A DNA stretch of 64,000 nucleotides from Ryuthela nishihirai (GCA_038380435.1 JAWZYU010000129.1:532001-596000); one strand, 5' to 3'. Numbered from the stretch's first letter, positions 1-11,394 are shown. A program made the numbers and translations. The notes: a model not told the origin generated them from the letters alone.

Positions 1-238
1 TCGTAATCTTTAGTTCCGAGGATTGAGACTTTGCTGGTTCAGATTTATCTCGGCAAAATTCCCCACCCTTCCCACTGTCAGTAGAGGACACCGATGGGCT
101 TGGAAAAGCCGCCGTCCGTCAGATGGGACGTTAAGCCTTTGGCCCGTGTGCAGGACAGCCATACCTTATACACGTTAAAGAACACGCTAGATGGCCTTGA
201 CGGCAAGCTTCCATCCCTCCCAATAGCTGTTCCAGTCA
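1..238 (+). mobile_element. SINE-B copy (tRNA-derived), cut by window edge
   Basis: The tRNA-like head is cut off by the window start and the body runs rightwards. It was recognised by matching it to complete copies at 25023-25404 and 50471-50849: the shared phrases are gggcttggaaa, gatgggacgttaagcc and agctgttccag. The last ~120 bp of the family tail are missing. It encodes no protein; mobilisation would have needed LINE enzymes in trans. Confidence 0.85.
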
Positions 239-615
239 CCAATCAAATCTTAGGAACATGAATTGAGGGCCGAATGCAACAGGTTCCATGTCACATGAAA
301 ACTCGTTAACTAGGTAATGCTGCTCTCCATAAAAGTAACCCACTTCGTTTACTTTCCACCTCAAAATAGAAAAAAATTGCTAAATACTACATATTCGGAA
401 AGCAAAGAATTGCGAATTTAGGTTGAAATCGAAGCTCGTACGAGATCCCGTGTACGTCAGACATCCATACCCTGTATTGAACAACACGCTGGATGCCATT
501 CACAGGTGGAAAAAGTTGAATTGGCATTTCGAACGTGTCGAGTATTGCCAGTATACTCTGATTAGAGTCTAAAATTAGTACCTTACATATATAGATTTTG
601 TTCGCTATTTTCATT
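239..615 (+). repeat. Dispersed repeat K, copy 1
   Basis: This stretch aligns with 43975-44243 plus 44597-44705. The second copy is split by a SINE-B that is absent here, so this copy holds the empty site. A 27 bp piece at 404-430 recurs exactly at 928-954, so part of K also lies just downstream. No coding capacity is seen; the short minus-strand ORF inside it is repeat sequence. The class of element is unknown. Confidence 0.7.
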
Positions 616-660
616 GTTAACTTTTAAATGACTCATTCCAGCATATCCAGTGGCAACACC

Positions 661-1390
661 GTCAGTAGAAATAAACTAACATTATTCTTTCCTTATATTC
701 TCAGTGTGAACGCTACTAATCTCTCCATATTCGGTAAATCTAATGTTTAAATCAAGTCGTTAGTAAGGAACATTTACATATAATTATAACACAAACGGTA
801 ATATAGGGGCAGAAAGAAATGAACATTTTTTTTATAAGTATATTTCAATACAACTTTAAATATTTCACGTGTATCTGTCGAATATTAAAAAATAATTATG
901 TCCTTCTACTTTCTGAAACAGTGGGCGAAAGAATTGCGAATTTAGGTTGAAATCTGTAGGTTTAACTCTGTCGGCTGAGGTCTGACGAAGTCTTAGGTTC
1001 GTAATAATTTGGCCAGGTGGTATAATTTTCCACTTTTTAATTTCTGTGCTATTCTGAGCATTTGTGGGGAGCAGACATAATACTCTTAGGCAGTGTGCTT
1101 TTAAAGAATGAATTTAATCACTTAGATGCTTCTGAAACTGGATTCATTGAAAGATTATTAATTGGACTCGTAAAATTAAATCTGAATATTTGGAAGAATT
1201 CGCAATATTTCTTTCACCTGGCATCACATGCATTTAAGAACGTAACAAAAGAATAACCCAATTGTTGAAATACCGAACAATACAAGCAGAAAAAACAATT
1301 AAAGGCGCAAATGCATTAAAGAGGAAATTGCTATTTTGAGAATTGCTTTATGCAAACTTGAGCGTCGATACGTATGCTATTGGTTGTGAC
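661..1390. other. AT-rich stretch, no gene recognised
   Basis: Apart from the 27 bp K fragment at 928-954, nothing is recognised. A 64-codon open frame at 1062-1256 (+) resembles no family I know and lacks supporting context. Confidence 0.5.
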
Positions 1391-1614
1391 TTAGTTACTG
1401 ATTGTGTATCTTGTAGGTGATAGTTGTATATTTGGGAAGGTTGGCGTATAGAGAAACAAAGACGAAACTTCACGATGCATAAAAGGAGGATTTCCTGCGA
1501 GAGATGTTGGATTACGCATCAGAGAAGAGAAGAAATAAGGAAAGTGAACGAGGAAAGTCTCTACGTGAAGACATGGAGGTGGTGCAAACGCATTTGCTGC
1601 ATTAAGACTGTTGA

Positions 1615-2094
1615 AGAAGAAGAAGAAGAAGAGAAAGAATACTTCTTCCCATCCACCACCAATTACGGAAGCTACGAGAACATTTACGAACAACTGTTCT
1701 TAAAGCTGTCGAATCTCATCGACGGCATTCTGTTAACCTATCATCATCGACTAGTGAAGTGACCGAAGACTTGGTGGTCAACGCAGATAAACACGTCACA
1801 AGCTCAGAGGACATTTACGAGCAAATGTTCTTAAAGATGTCATCGAAAGCTGTCGAATCGTATCGACGGAATTCTGTTAACCTATCGTCATCGTCGAGTG
1901 AAGTCAACGAAGACTTGGTGGCCAATGTAGAAAAGCACGTCACAAGCTCAGAGGACGAAAGTGCAACGTTTGATCCACCCGTTGTCTTCTGTGACGAAAA
2001 CCTCTCCTTCTTTTTGTTTTTTGTTATATTTGCTCCTTTGATTTACAGATTATTAATTATGGTTGAATGGATCTTGAACGTAGAAGGAGACTAA
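1615..2094 (+). pseudogene. Candidate broken coding segment with repeated module and C-terminal hydrophobic segment
   Basis: One frame is open from 1615 to the TAA at 2092. It reads an Arg-rich stretch, then two copies of a ~45-residue module that includes AVES.RR.SVNLSSS and the closing motif HVTSSED, then a short linker and a ~20-residue hydrophobic segment (FFLFFVIFAPLIYRLL) near the C-terminus, as in a tail-anchored protein. A different frame is open upstream (1424-1762, Glu-rich), so the reading frame probably shifts near 1610-1700. I do not recognise the family. The retention of one frame across both modules argues for past coding; the frame change argues for decay. It could also be a chance open frame over a duplicated segment. 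Confidence 0.3.
1678..1955 (+). repeat. Tandem duplication of a ~131-146 bp segment
   Basis: Copy 1 is 1678-1808 and copy 2 is 1809-1955. Both begin with a variant of acatttacga and end with gtcacaagctcagag. Copy 2 carries an extra ~11-15 bp near 1833-1845. The copies are diverged, so the duplication is not recent. Confidence 0.8.
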
Positions 2095-2385
2095 GATAGA
2101 CTGTGCTACAAATCAACTGGTGGGAGGGAGGGCGCCTCTCTAAAATCCAACTTCGAACGTCCACGACGTGAGAGGTGGGCAACATCCATTGTCTTTCGGT
2201 TTCTGATTCACTTTTTCCTTATAGAAATTGTCAGAAAATGGATGGCAAATACGAAGCTCTGGTGCCCACTAAAAACTAATTCTAACACATGACCTTACCT
2301 TATGTAATATCATTTATTTTAACACATGATGTTTTATGTAAACAAGGGAAATCAAAAACATCAAACTTCCTGTTATCCATATCAG

Positions 2386-2532
2386 TGATTCTCAAACTTT
2401 GCCATCCCCTCTTATCTCTTATGGACTTTCCGCTCCTTCCTCTTATCATTGATGGACTTTCCCTTTAACCCTCGTATCATTGATGAAATTTCTCCTCCCC
2501 CAATTCAATAAATGGTAACCATTTATTGAATT
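2386..2532. repeat. hAT-like terminus, short tandem repeats and a perfect 14 bp palindrome arm pair
   Basis: The phrase cagtgattctcaaacttt at 2386 resembles hAT (Tip100/Zaphod-type) terminal inverted repeats. It is followed by about three ~34 bp degenerate units containing tcattgatggactttcc (2410-2495). At 2502-2515 and 2519-2532 two 14 bp arms are exact inverted copies around a 3-base loop. No transposase is seen, so this would be a non-autonomous or decayed element. Confidence 0.45.
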
Positions 2533-3442
2533 CTTTTCAGCCTTCTTTAAACATTAAATGAATTGATCAGGCACAACCTTCCCATTGAAGGAACCACAGA
2601 TTCCTTTATCATTGATGAAAATAACTCTAATTCTGGAAAACATTCTCACAAGAGAATGCTTCCGACAATAACACATTGTGCAGAATAATAGCAGACGGTG
2701 CAGCACTAGAAAGTTTTGATGAACTGAGGGAAGTAGGAAAAGGTTAGCGACAGTGATGGAATCCTCTCGGAAGCCATAAGGCTTAGTGGGGTAATCTATG
2801 TATATAACCATACTAAGGCTTAATAAAGATATTATTATTATTAATGGTCCATAGGCAAGGAAGATGGAGGGCGGCAACCCCCCCTCCAACCCCTGAGAAT
2901 CCGACCTTGACTAGGGCGTTAAATTCGTGACATCACGTTAGGGAGAGACATTTTAGCTTGCTTTGCAACATATCGGACTTTTGCAGGTTTTATCCATAAC
3001 ACAATTTTATTTCACATATTCTATTGAATTTTTATCTTACGCTTTTTTGTTTTATGTGTTATTCTGTTTAATTTTTTGTGCAAAAGAAAACCATCACAGT
3101 TTTCCTTTCAATGATAAAGCTGTTATCGGCATTTCAGCTGAAAATTTGCGCAACGTGTTTTTATCTTCGCAGTATAAATTAAAAACCTTTGCATGTGAAG
3201 TCTCAACATTTTCCTCTCATATTTATTTTACATTATTATCTGTTACGGTTAATTCAAAACACTTGTTGTTTCTGGATCATGGTGTTCCTTTACGTTCCGT
3301 GATAAGTGACCAAAATCTGAATACACTTTTGTAAACAAAGTAAATGATCATTATATAGAAAGGGAATGTTTGCAATGAAATATTAAATTATGTCTTACCT
3401 CTGAATACATCACTTTTATAAATACAGAGGAAAAATTGTCAT
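2533..3442. other. No gene recognised
   Basis: A 123-codon plus-strand ORF (2963-3334) has a hydrophobic N-terminal segment but no motif I recognise and no coding context. Its T-rich codons are typical of chance ORFs in AT-rich DNA. A (ATT)n run sits at 2830-2840. Confidence 0.4.
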
Positions 3443-3536
3443 TAGCTGGGTGGGATCTGAACTCACGACCTCCTGATATCATGTCAGGTGCTCTGACCGC
3501 TGAGCTACCGTCCGCTTGACGCTTGATGTGGGCTGG
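3443..3536 (-). mobile_element. tRNA-like sequence, probably a SINE head (type C)
   Basis: Read on the minus strand it has tRNA-like order: a box A-like ggtagctcagcggt, a 5 bp anticodon stem (CCTGA/TCAGG) around loop CATGATA, and a box B-like gtgagttcagatcccac. The 5' end (gcggacg) does not pair with the expected 3' acceptor strand and the residue before the anticodon is A rather than U, so it is unlikely to be a working tRNA gene. Only one copy is visible here, so a single tRNA pseudogene is also possible. Confidence 0.55.
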
Positions 3537-3599
3537 CCTCACTCACTCAGCAAAACACTTGCAGTCTTATTAAACGGTCTAATTATTACTCACTAAATC

Positions 3600-3885
3600 A
3601 AAGACTTTTACTTTACTGAGTGACTTTACTGTACTTTTACTGAGTGAGTGAGGAAAGAAGTAAGAAATTAAGTAGGCAATTCAGTAGATTTGTGTATGTG
3701 AGTAAGTAATTCAGCAAAGTCACGTGTAAGTCAGTATATGTGTCAGTAAATAAATCAATAAGTGTGTGAGTAAGTAAATCAGTATATGTGTCAGTAAGAG
3801 TGTGAGTAAATAGGTCAGTAAGTAAGTCAGCAAGTGTGTGCGTAAATAATTCAATAAATGTGTGGTTTAGTGAGTAAGTAAGACT
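3600..3885. repeat. Degenerate (GTAA/GTCA)-type tetranucleotide microsatellite, left block
   Basis: A run of variants of agtaagtcagtgagtg. The same kind of array resumes at 9263 on the other side of the LINE at 3890-9262, so the LINE appears to have landed inside one microsatellite. ORFs read through it are low-complexity artefacts. Confidence 0.8.
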
Positions 3886-4346
3886 CTCTAAACTTAATGA
3901 TGCCTGCCCCGCCAAATACAGCACTACAGGCTAATTAGAGCTGCTCTATAATTTTGTTTCCCCCCGCGAACCCTCGTCCGCTGGAAGGACACCATCACTT
4001 TTCTTTTACATCTTTCTTTTATTAACCGAAACATACACAAAATGAACGCATAGGGTACGACTTGGTACCCTTTACAATTCTTAAATTACAATTTCAAATA
4101 AATACAATTTTACATTTGACTTCTGAAGTTTTCTATCTTCTGTTGTTCTTCTTGCTCTTGAAACTTAACTTTAAGATATTATCTTCTTATCGTTCCCACA
4201 GGAGGGGAGACTTATCTCCTCCCTTATCTTCTCCATCTTCTTCTTCCTCGTTTATCCTTTAGTAAACCCACTTCGCAGGACCTTCTCCAGAACAGTAGGA
4301 GAAGACTCTGCCTCCTCCCACGGAAGGAGGGGAACCAGCCCCCTCC

Positions 4347-7300
4347 CTAATCTAATATTATCATTTCCTGAAAATTTTCGTAGATATGTTTCATTATATC
4401 TCTAACTTGAGAACGCAACTCTGTACATTCCCAGAGCAGATTTAATCTATTACGATCAAATCTCATTAGGTTGTTTCCTCTGACGTTTTGTAAATGGGTA
4501 CAGTCATATATGTAATGAAGTGCTCCCGCCTCTCGGAAGCCACAGATACAGGAACACCTTTTAATGTTAAATCTGCTGAGGTATTTTGGGAAGTTACCAT
4601 GATCTGTCAGGATTTGGTTCGAGTAAAATTCTGTTGAGACCCTCTTGATAGAAACTTTCTTGAGAAATTTATAAGTATGCCTTCCAGTTGTGTCTTCTTG
4701 GTCCCATCTTGTTTGCCAAATCTCCATACTTCTTTGTCTTAATTTCGTCTTTATGCTATCTTTTGAAATTGGTATTTCAATATCTACTTGTGGTTTCTTA
4801 CATGCATTCTTTGCATGGTTATCCGCCAGTTCATTTCCTGGGCAGCCTTGATGGCTTTTAACCCAATGGAAATTTATCCTTCTACTTTCTTCAAGCTCTG
4901 CTGTAATATTCTTAATCTTATCTACTGTTGGGTTTTTGTGTTGTATCTTTTGCAACGCATATAATGCAGATTGACTGTCCGAATACAAGTCCGCTTCTTG
5001 ATCTGTACTTTCAGTAGCAAACCATTCAACTCCCTTCAAGATTGCGTAGACTTCAGCTTGAAACACAGTAGCTGTGTTTGAAAGTCTGTATTCGTTTTGC
5101 TTTATTGGACTTGTACCTTTGTAAATGCACATGGACGCACCTGTGTGCTCTTCTATTCTGGAACCATCTGTGTATATTCTTATATCATGGTTCGAGTCCT
5201 CTGGCGGGATCTCATCCCACCTTGTTTGAATTTGCCTAGCTGGGTGTCTTGCCCATTTAACAATTTGATTTTCTATGTTATTACCTTCTATAGACTCTTC
5301 CCAGAGTTCTACATTTTGTTTTAAAGTAAAACTCCTATATATCGCAGCTTCTTGTTCAATTATCAGTTCTAATGGTAATGTACCAGCCAGAACCTGAAGT
5401 GCAGATGTTGATGTCGTCTTAAAACATCTTGTGATGCCCAAAAGGGCTAGTCTTTGAATCTGCTGTAGTTTATGTATCATTCTCACAGTCCCTCGTTGGG
5501 GCCACCAGGCCCCGCAGGCGTAAGTTACTATTATTATGTGCTATTCCCCTTTATATAGTTCTTTTTTAACTGCACCTTTCAGCCCCCATGTCCTAGTTGA
5601 CATACTATGTAGGGAATTTAAAATTCTTGCACATCTATCTTTAACTTTGTTCAGATGACATAGCCAGTTTCTCTTATCATCCAGCCATACTCCCAGGTAT
5701 TTTAAAACTTTTACTGCTTTTACTGGTCTATCTTTAAACCTTAGGCTTGGAAGCCTCTTCATATTTCCTTCTTTGGGAAATACTATGTATTTGTCTTTTC
5801 AGGACTGCATTCCAACCTTGTACTTTCTGCCCATTTCTCTAAGTCTGTTAAGACTTTTTGACAGTCTTGTTCCAAAATGTGTCTCCCTGAAGCAGAGACA
5901 ATAACTATTATGTCATCTGCGTAGGCTTGAATTTGTGTATCTTCTTTTGTTGTAATATTTAGCGCAGAGTCTGCAACTATGTTCCACAACAGAGGTCCTG
6001 AATTAGACCCTTGTGGACAGCCTTTATAGTACTGTCTGGAGATTTCAATTTCTCCATCTTTAACTACTATCTTTCTTTTTGATAAGTAGTTACTAAAAAC
6101 TTTGAATAAGTTCTTTGGACACTTGTGTCTTCTTAGTTCGTCTAGTAGGAAAGGCCACCAAACATTGTTAAAAGCTCATTTTACATCTAACGATATCACA
6201 CACGTATGCTTCTTTAACGCTTTGTTCTCGTCTATGGTAGCCATTAGCTTTGATATCGCCGTAGTTGTACTTTTACCTGGAAGTTTCTATTTACAGAGTA
6301 ATGATAAGCTGAATCCAAACTGATTTGGATTCAGCTTACCATTACTCTGTAAATAGAAACTTAATCTGTTGGTTAGAAGCTTGTCCAGCACCTTACTCCA
6401 TGACGATAACAGACATATTGGTCTGTAAGCAGAAGGACGTTTTCTGTCTTTTCCTTCGTTATTAAATAATATCAGTTCTGCTACTTTCCAGCTGTCTGGA
6501 AAGATTCCTCTCTTGAGACATTCGTTGAGAATGCTCACAAGCCAACTCTTGTTTACCTCGAAGAGTTCGACTATTATTTCCAGGGAAAGCCCATCCAGCC
6601 CTGGCGCTTTTCCCTCATTCATTGATTCCATGACCTCTTCAACTTCTACTATAGTAAATGGAATATCGTCTTCTGTGTCAACCGGTCTCCTTGATCTGTT
6701 TCTAATGTTCCTGTGATATTCATTATCTTCTTCCGTGTTGTCCAAAGGGAAGTGATATTCAAGCAAGCAATTTAATGATTCCCTAACATTCTTTGTTAGA
6801 GATCCGTCTTCTTGCACAATTGTTGAGAGTTTAAACGTTCCTCTTGTTGCTTCTTTCGCAACCTTGAAGTGTACCCCAAAGGGTTTCTCTTGTGATAATT
6901 CATCACATAATTTTTTCCAGCTATTATTTTTAGCTGTGTTTATTTCCTTTTCATATTTAGCCTCCCGTAGTTTAAACTCTGATCTTAGGCTCTTCCTATG
7001 CCTCTCATCTGTGTAACATCTTTGGTATTTTCGTCTTCTGCTTTTGACTTCTTTTCTTAGTTTAGAGTTCTTTATTCCACCAAGGAACGTTTCTGTAAGC
7101 TAAGTTCACTTTTCGGCTTTCCTCTTTCTGATTATCACTACAAACCTTTTGTAGTATTTTTGTAGCATTTACTATATATTCATCTAAATCGTTCTGTTGT
7201 TCTACCTCTTCAGAGGTCTTTAACGAAAACTTTTCTGAAAGTTCCTTTCTAAATTCTATCCAGTCCAAGTTCTTGATAGAATATCTCTTCTTAGCACTTG

Positions 7301-7964
7301 TGCTTATATTCCCAAAATTTAGGGAAAAGCTAATATATGCATGATCACTACAACTGATCTCGTCCTCCACTGTCCATTGTAATACAAAGTCCTGGTTCAA
7401 TACTTTATGTAGAGTAACATCTATCCAGCTTGTGCCTAGACTGCTGGTAAAGGTTGGATCCCTATTCGGATCATTAACTATAGTGAATCCATTTTGATGA
7501 ATGAATTCCAGGACTTCTTTTCCTCTGTGGTCCTCCCTTTGAGGTCCCCAGAGATTACTGCTTGCATTGAAGTCCCCTCCTAGGACTATGTCCCAGTTAG
7601 GATAGACTTGTACTATATTACTAACAATTTGAAAATTTTCCTCCAACACGTCTTTTGGTGGACAGTATATTGACATTAGCACACATTTCTTACCACCTTT
7701 TCCCACTGTAACGATCACCACATTTCTTGATGTGTAGATCTCCGTAGCACTTATATTCCTTTCCCCAATAACTATCACACTTCTCGGCTGTGAGTGAGAT
7801 GCTCCAAAAACTCTCCAGCCTGCTGGGAAACCTCTTATTTTGTCCTTATAAACATAAGGCTCTTGCACCAATACTATATCATAGTCTTTTTCTTCCATGT
7901 ACAATACCAAACTGTTTGTAGCAGCTTCAGCATGATGTAAGTTTATTTGAACTGTTTTAGTCAA
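4347..7964 (-). pseudogene. LINE-L ORF2: endonuclease, reverse transcriptase and RNase H, broken
   Basis: Endonuclease (7964-7062): VQEPYVY, GGDFNASSNLWG and the SDH motif (SCSDHAY) are visible. A one-base insertion near 7062 shifts the frame; the linker and RT then run with EGKAPGLDG, YRPICLLSS, NPNQFGF and YADD (IQAYADD, near 5910). A fold-back insertion at 6281-6310 adds a stop between NQFGF and PGKSTT; a TGA follows near 6180; a one-base loss near 5783 shifts the frame again; a TAG lies at 5541. RNase H (5486-4347) keeps DIRIYTDGSR, AEVYAILKG, LYSDSQSAL and NELADNHAK, i.e. the D-E-D-D set. A CSCICG...H...C cluster closes the protein. Undoing these few lesions in thought gives one continuous polyprotein, so decay is moderate. 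Confidence 0.85.
6281..6362. repeat. 39 bp inverted repeat with 4 bp loop inside the RT domain
   Basis: Arms 6281-6319 and 6324-6362 match at 38 of 39 positions around loop ctga. The right arm is the native RT sequence (minus-strand FYLQSNGKLNPN); the left arm is a reversed copy that separates NQFGF from PGKSTT. The native DNA already contains a short inverted repeat (aatccaaa/tttggatt), which probably seeded a fold-back template switch. The copied piece brings an in-frame stop. Confidence 0.95.
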
Positions 7965-7971
7965 GTTCGAT

Positions 7972-8949
7972 TCAGTATCGAATGCGCTTGACTAATAACT
8001 CGAACTCTCTTCTGTAACAAGAACAGTCCATGTCCAAACTTGAGTGCTGGACATCTAGCTTTAGCCTATATTTATCATTTGCTGCTTTACAGTTAACACA
8101 CTTTAATACCGTTTCTTTACATTCCCAATGTTTGTGATCCTTTTGACCACATTTTCCACAACTCTGTTTTTCCGTGCATTTGGTCTGGAAGTGACCAAAT
8201 TTATTGCACTTGAAACACCTTATTACCTTTAGGTATTCCTTCACATTTAATCGAGACCAACCCACATTGACTTTTTTCTCTTTCATAAACACCTTAAAAC
8301 TTTCTGAGTCCACTTGCAATATCCAGTGTTTCTTGTTATTCTTGCCCTTTATCGAGAACTTCACCTCCATTGAGGCGTCATTGAAAGCAACATTTTGTGC
8401 TTTTATTCTATCTACCAACACTTCCTTTTCGATATCGCCATCCACATCATAAATTATGATTTGTGGCAATTTCATCTTGGGCTCTCTTGCCGCAGATTTC
8501 TCTTTTAGAGCTGTGTTTCTTTGTATCTCGTTTTTCAATATTTTCTTATCAAACTCATCTGTGCATTCTATTAATACACCACCCTTTCCAATCTTTTTCA
8601 CATTCTTTACACCAAACTTTAACTTTGTTGGATCTAAATTCTTTAGTAGATCCTTTTTCAGTTCCTCCGAACTCTGTTCCTCATCTTGAGGATATATCAA
8701 CATTATATGTTGTTGATCTCTTTTCTTTGGCTTTGGGGTCAAGGACCTTTTTGTCACATCTTCGTAACTTTTTGTGACTGGTGCCTTATTTTTGACACCT
8801 GTGTCTCTTTCAGTCAACCTGCCCTCGAGGTTGCTGATTTTAATCTCTTGCTCATGTACTACATCTTGTAGTCTACCGAACAAACTTCTGATTTCAGCAC
8901 TTTGCTGCTTTGTGACTTTACTTGCACTACTGTTCAAGATAGAGTCCAA
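7972..8949 (-). pseudogene. LINE-L ORF1, gag-like nucleic-acid-binding protein
   Basis: A 325-codon frame is intact to its stop. The N-terminal ~60 residues look coiled-coil-prone (heptad-like LQDVVHEQEIKISNLEGRL). The C-terminal third has three zinc knuckles: CFKCNKFGHFQTKC and CGKCGQKDHKHWEC fit C-X2-C-X4-H-X4-C, and a third begins CVNC and ends HSSLDMDC with a long spacer. Such proteins coat element RNA in the retrotransposition particle. The frame opens without an ATG (a TGA lies a little upstream and the first codon is TTG), so the true start seems mutated. The ORF1 stop is 7 nt before the ORF2 frame, which suggests translation by reinitiation or coupling in the ancestor. Confidence 0.8.
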
Positions 8950-9262
8950 TTCATTGAACAGTTCACTTGTCTTCGTGCTGGCACTTGAGAGGCCATTGCA
9001 CTTACATCACTTACTTCATAAGTCATCACTGCCTGGTACCCTGGAGTTCACACCAGGCAGTTATATCTTACTTGTCGGAGAGAGTGTTAGACCCTCCTCC
9101 AAGGAGGGAGCCCCTAGACGACGACAACGTCCTCTCTCCTTAGAATTGGTTCTGATATTTTCTCAAACGACAAAGATATGGCCTATAGCCTTGCACTTAT
9201 TATATTACACTTATAAACGCACTAGCTCACAAAACGAAATCAAAACCAATTGCCCCTAGGGG

Positions 9263-9460
9263 TAGTGAGTAAGTAAGTAAGAAAGAAAGTGAGTCAGCCA
9301 GTCAGGGTGTAAGTAAATAGGTAAGAGTTTGAGTAAGGAGTCAAGCAAATAAGAAAGAGTGCAATAAATAAATAAATGTGAAAGTCAGTAAGCAAGTATG
9401 TAAATAAGAAAGTGAGATAGTCAGTAAGTGATTTAGTGAGTGAGTAAGAAAATGAGGTGG
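9263..9460. repeat. Tetranucleotide microsatellite, right block
   Basis: Variants of agtaagtaagaaagtgagtc, the same array type as 3600-3885. It abuts the 5' end of LINE-L directly (gggtagtgagtaagtaag). Confidence 0.8.
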
Positions 9461-9764
9461 GTACTTGTACTGATAGGGGTCGGAGTGACGGGTAAGAAAT
9501 CAATCAGTGCCAAAAGCAGATTGATTTCTACTATAAGATATACGGGGGTTGTCAAAAAATACGTTTCCCTCTTCTGGAGCGGTGACGAATGAAGAACGCA
9601 CCACTAAAACGGGAAGGTAGTTTAATGAGAACATGTGGAAGCTGTTTTGCGAAAAAAATTAGTTTCAGTTGTTGCCACTAGGGAGAAAATGGGCGCTGCA
9701 AATACAGGAAAGAAAGGCAGAGGTGAGAAAATGATGTTTGTTGGTTTCACACACAAGTCTGTTA

Positions 9765-10330
9765 CAGAAACTGCTCATTATGCTCTCCATCGTTGCAGAA
9801 GATGTGCTGGAAATGAAAGACTGCATGGGCCACAATGGCTTGGAGCATGTCGCTCTGGATGTTGGTCACTTCCTGCGTAATTCTGGCTTTCAGATCAGCA
9901 AACGACTGCATGCTACCACTATAAGCCAATCCTTGAGATAGCCCCTGAGCCAGGAATCACAAGGACGCAGATCCGGTGAGTGTGTTGGGCAGGCCTGAGG
10001 AAAGTCTCCAGAAACTCCACTAACCTGTGGGGGTGTACCATCTTGCATGAATATTGTGGTGTCCAGACACTGGCGCTACTGGAAGGCAGGAATCACGTGA
10101 TACTGGAGAAGAGCACAGTAACGGGCACCTGTTACAGTGCCCTGCACTGGACCATTAGGTGTAGCCTCTTCGAAGCCCAATGATGAAGTCTGCACTGAAG
10201 CCACACCGCACTGTCACCTGCGAGGGTTGGATTGGCCGTTCATGCACAACAGACGGAGGTGACCCCCTCCCACAGAAGAGAGTTCTGAATGTTTAAGGCA
10301 CTAGTGTGAATGGCATCAGCCTCGCAGTAC
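9765..10330 (-). pseudogene. Transposase relic, mariner/IS630-like DDE family of arthropods
   Basis: Minus-strand frames give, in order, VHERPIQPSQVTVRCGFSA followed by DFIIG, then FMQDGTPP (the 'QDGAPPH'-type catalytic motif), SPDLRPCDSWLRGYLKDW (the 'SPDLTPCDFFLWG' motif holding the last catalytic Asp) and a helical end with DLKARITQEVTNIQSDML. This order is the C-terminal half of a transposase common in insect and arachnid genomes. The frame breaks several times and the N-terminal half and inverted ends are not visible. The duty of the live enzyme is cut-and-paste transposition. Confidence 0.75.
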
Positions 10331-11394
10331 ATATTATATGTTTTATTTATTTATTTATTTCGGCGTTGAGAGGGACTTCAATAGGGTTTCCCAATTACTA
10401 AAATATTCCACAAGACAGAAAAGATTAAAATGACATTGTTACGATAGATGAACATGCTACAATGAAGTTGTGATTTCATTTATAATTCTGATGCTCGCAT
10501 GTGCTTCAGCATGCGAATTACATCACCAACCACTTCGAGGGAACTTAAAAAAAAGCAAGGAATGAGAGAGTTATTAAGAGGAATTAGAGTTTGAAGGGAA
10601 ATGTAGTTTGTCTCTGTCTGTGCACTAAAGTATAAAAAAGAAATGATTTTATTTGGTGTGTGCGCGGGAGGTTAAATAAGTTTGTTAGTGTTGATCCTAT
10701 TAGCGAACTGGTAAGAAAAAGAAGGATGCTTAGTACGCTTAAAGATGTGGCTGAGGAGGTTATATGTTAGTCGAACAAGCAAATCTGATCTCAACTTTTT
10801 TGTAGGAAGAATTCATCAATTGATGCATAGTTATATTTAGTTTGTTTAGGAATTGGTAAGGTTATTCTTTATAGATTTCAGGTTTGTTCACAGATATGAT
10901 TGTTCCACTTATCGACTGTTGTAAAAGCCTTATATCATGCTTTGAGTACAGATAGCCAAAATTTATAGAGAAACAACTCTTTGTAAGAATAGTTATACAG
11001 TGCTAAGTTCTTCTGAAGATTTATTTTCATACTGATGAAGATTTGTGTTGGTTGAATTTAGCTTATATAAATGTTTTCGTTCATACTTTTGTAATAAATT
11101 ACATTATTTTAGAATTATTGTTACTAATTATTATTTTTGAACTCAGGCTCAATTTCCATCGGTAAAATTTAAAACAATATTTTGTATGGAATAACATTTT
11201 AGAGTTGGTTTTTTTTCAGTGTCGGACATAAAATATTGGACTAACTTATGATTACAAAAAGAGATAGTTTTGGTTTTCAAAGCAGGTAGATAAGACTGAG
11301 ATTTCGTAACAAGACGACCTGATTTTCGGGGGTTGACAACCGGACTTTCGGTGCGGACGTCCCTGACCCGTCGTTGGGTACATCCCTGACCTAG
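10331..11394. other. No gene recognised
   Basis: AT-rich DNA with a (TTTA)n run at 10342-10358. No coding pattern or family match is seen. Confidence 0.5.

Larger units (their letters stand above)
3890..9262 (-). mobile_element. LINE-L: non-LTR retrotransposon of the I group (R1/LOA-like), near full length, inactive
   Basis: The 5' end lies near 9262 and the 3' end near 3890, on the minus strand. Order: ~300 bp 5' leader, ORF1 (gag-like, CCHC), ORF2 (endonuclease, RT, RNase H), ~450 bp 3' UTR. A C-terminal RNase H with an apurinic-type endonuclease places it in the I group; the endonuclease start (QINLHHAEAA) and RT phrase YRPICLLSS look R1/LOA-like, but a tree is needed for the clade. Both sides abut the same tetranucleotide microsatellite. 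ORF2 is broken by at least two frameshifts, nonsense codons and a fold-back insertion. Confidence 0.85.

Noticed and set aside
1391..1693. 100-codon minus-strand ORF
   Set aside because: It is largely a Phe run read from the GAA/AAG-rich tract on the opposite strand; no gene-like content.
3637..3924. 95-codon Thr/Leu-rich minus-strand ORF
   Set aside because: It is a translation of the tetranucleotide microsatellite.
9765..10330. Bacterial IS630 contamination
   Set aside because: The protein resembles the animal mariner/IS630-like relatives, is badly decayed and sits among eukaryotic SINEs and LINEs.
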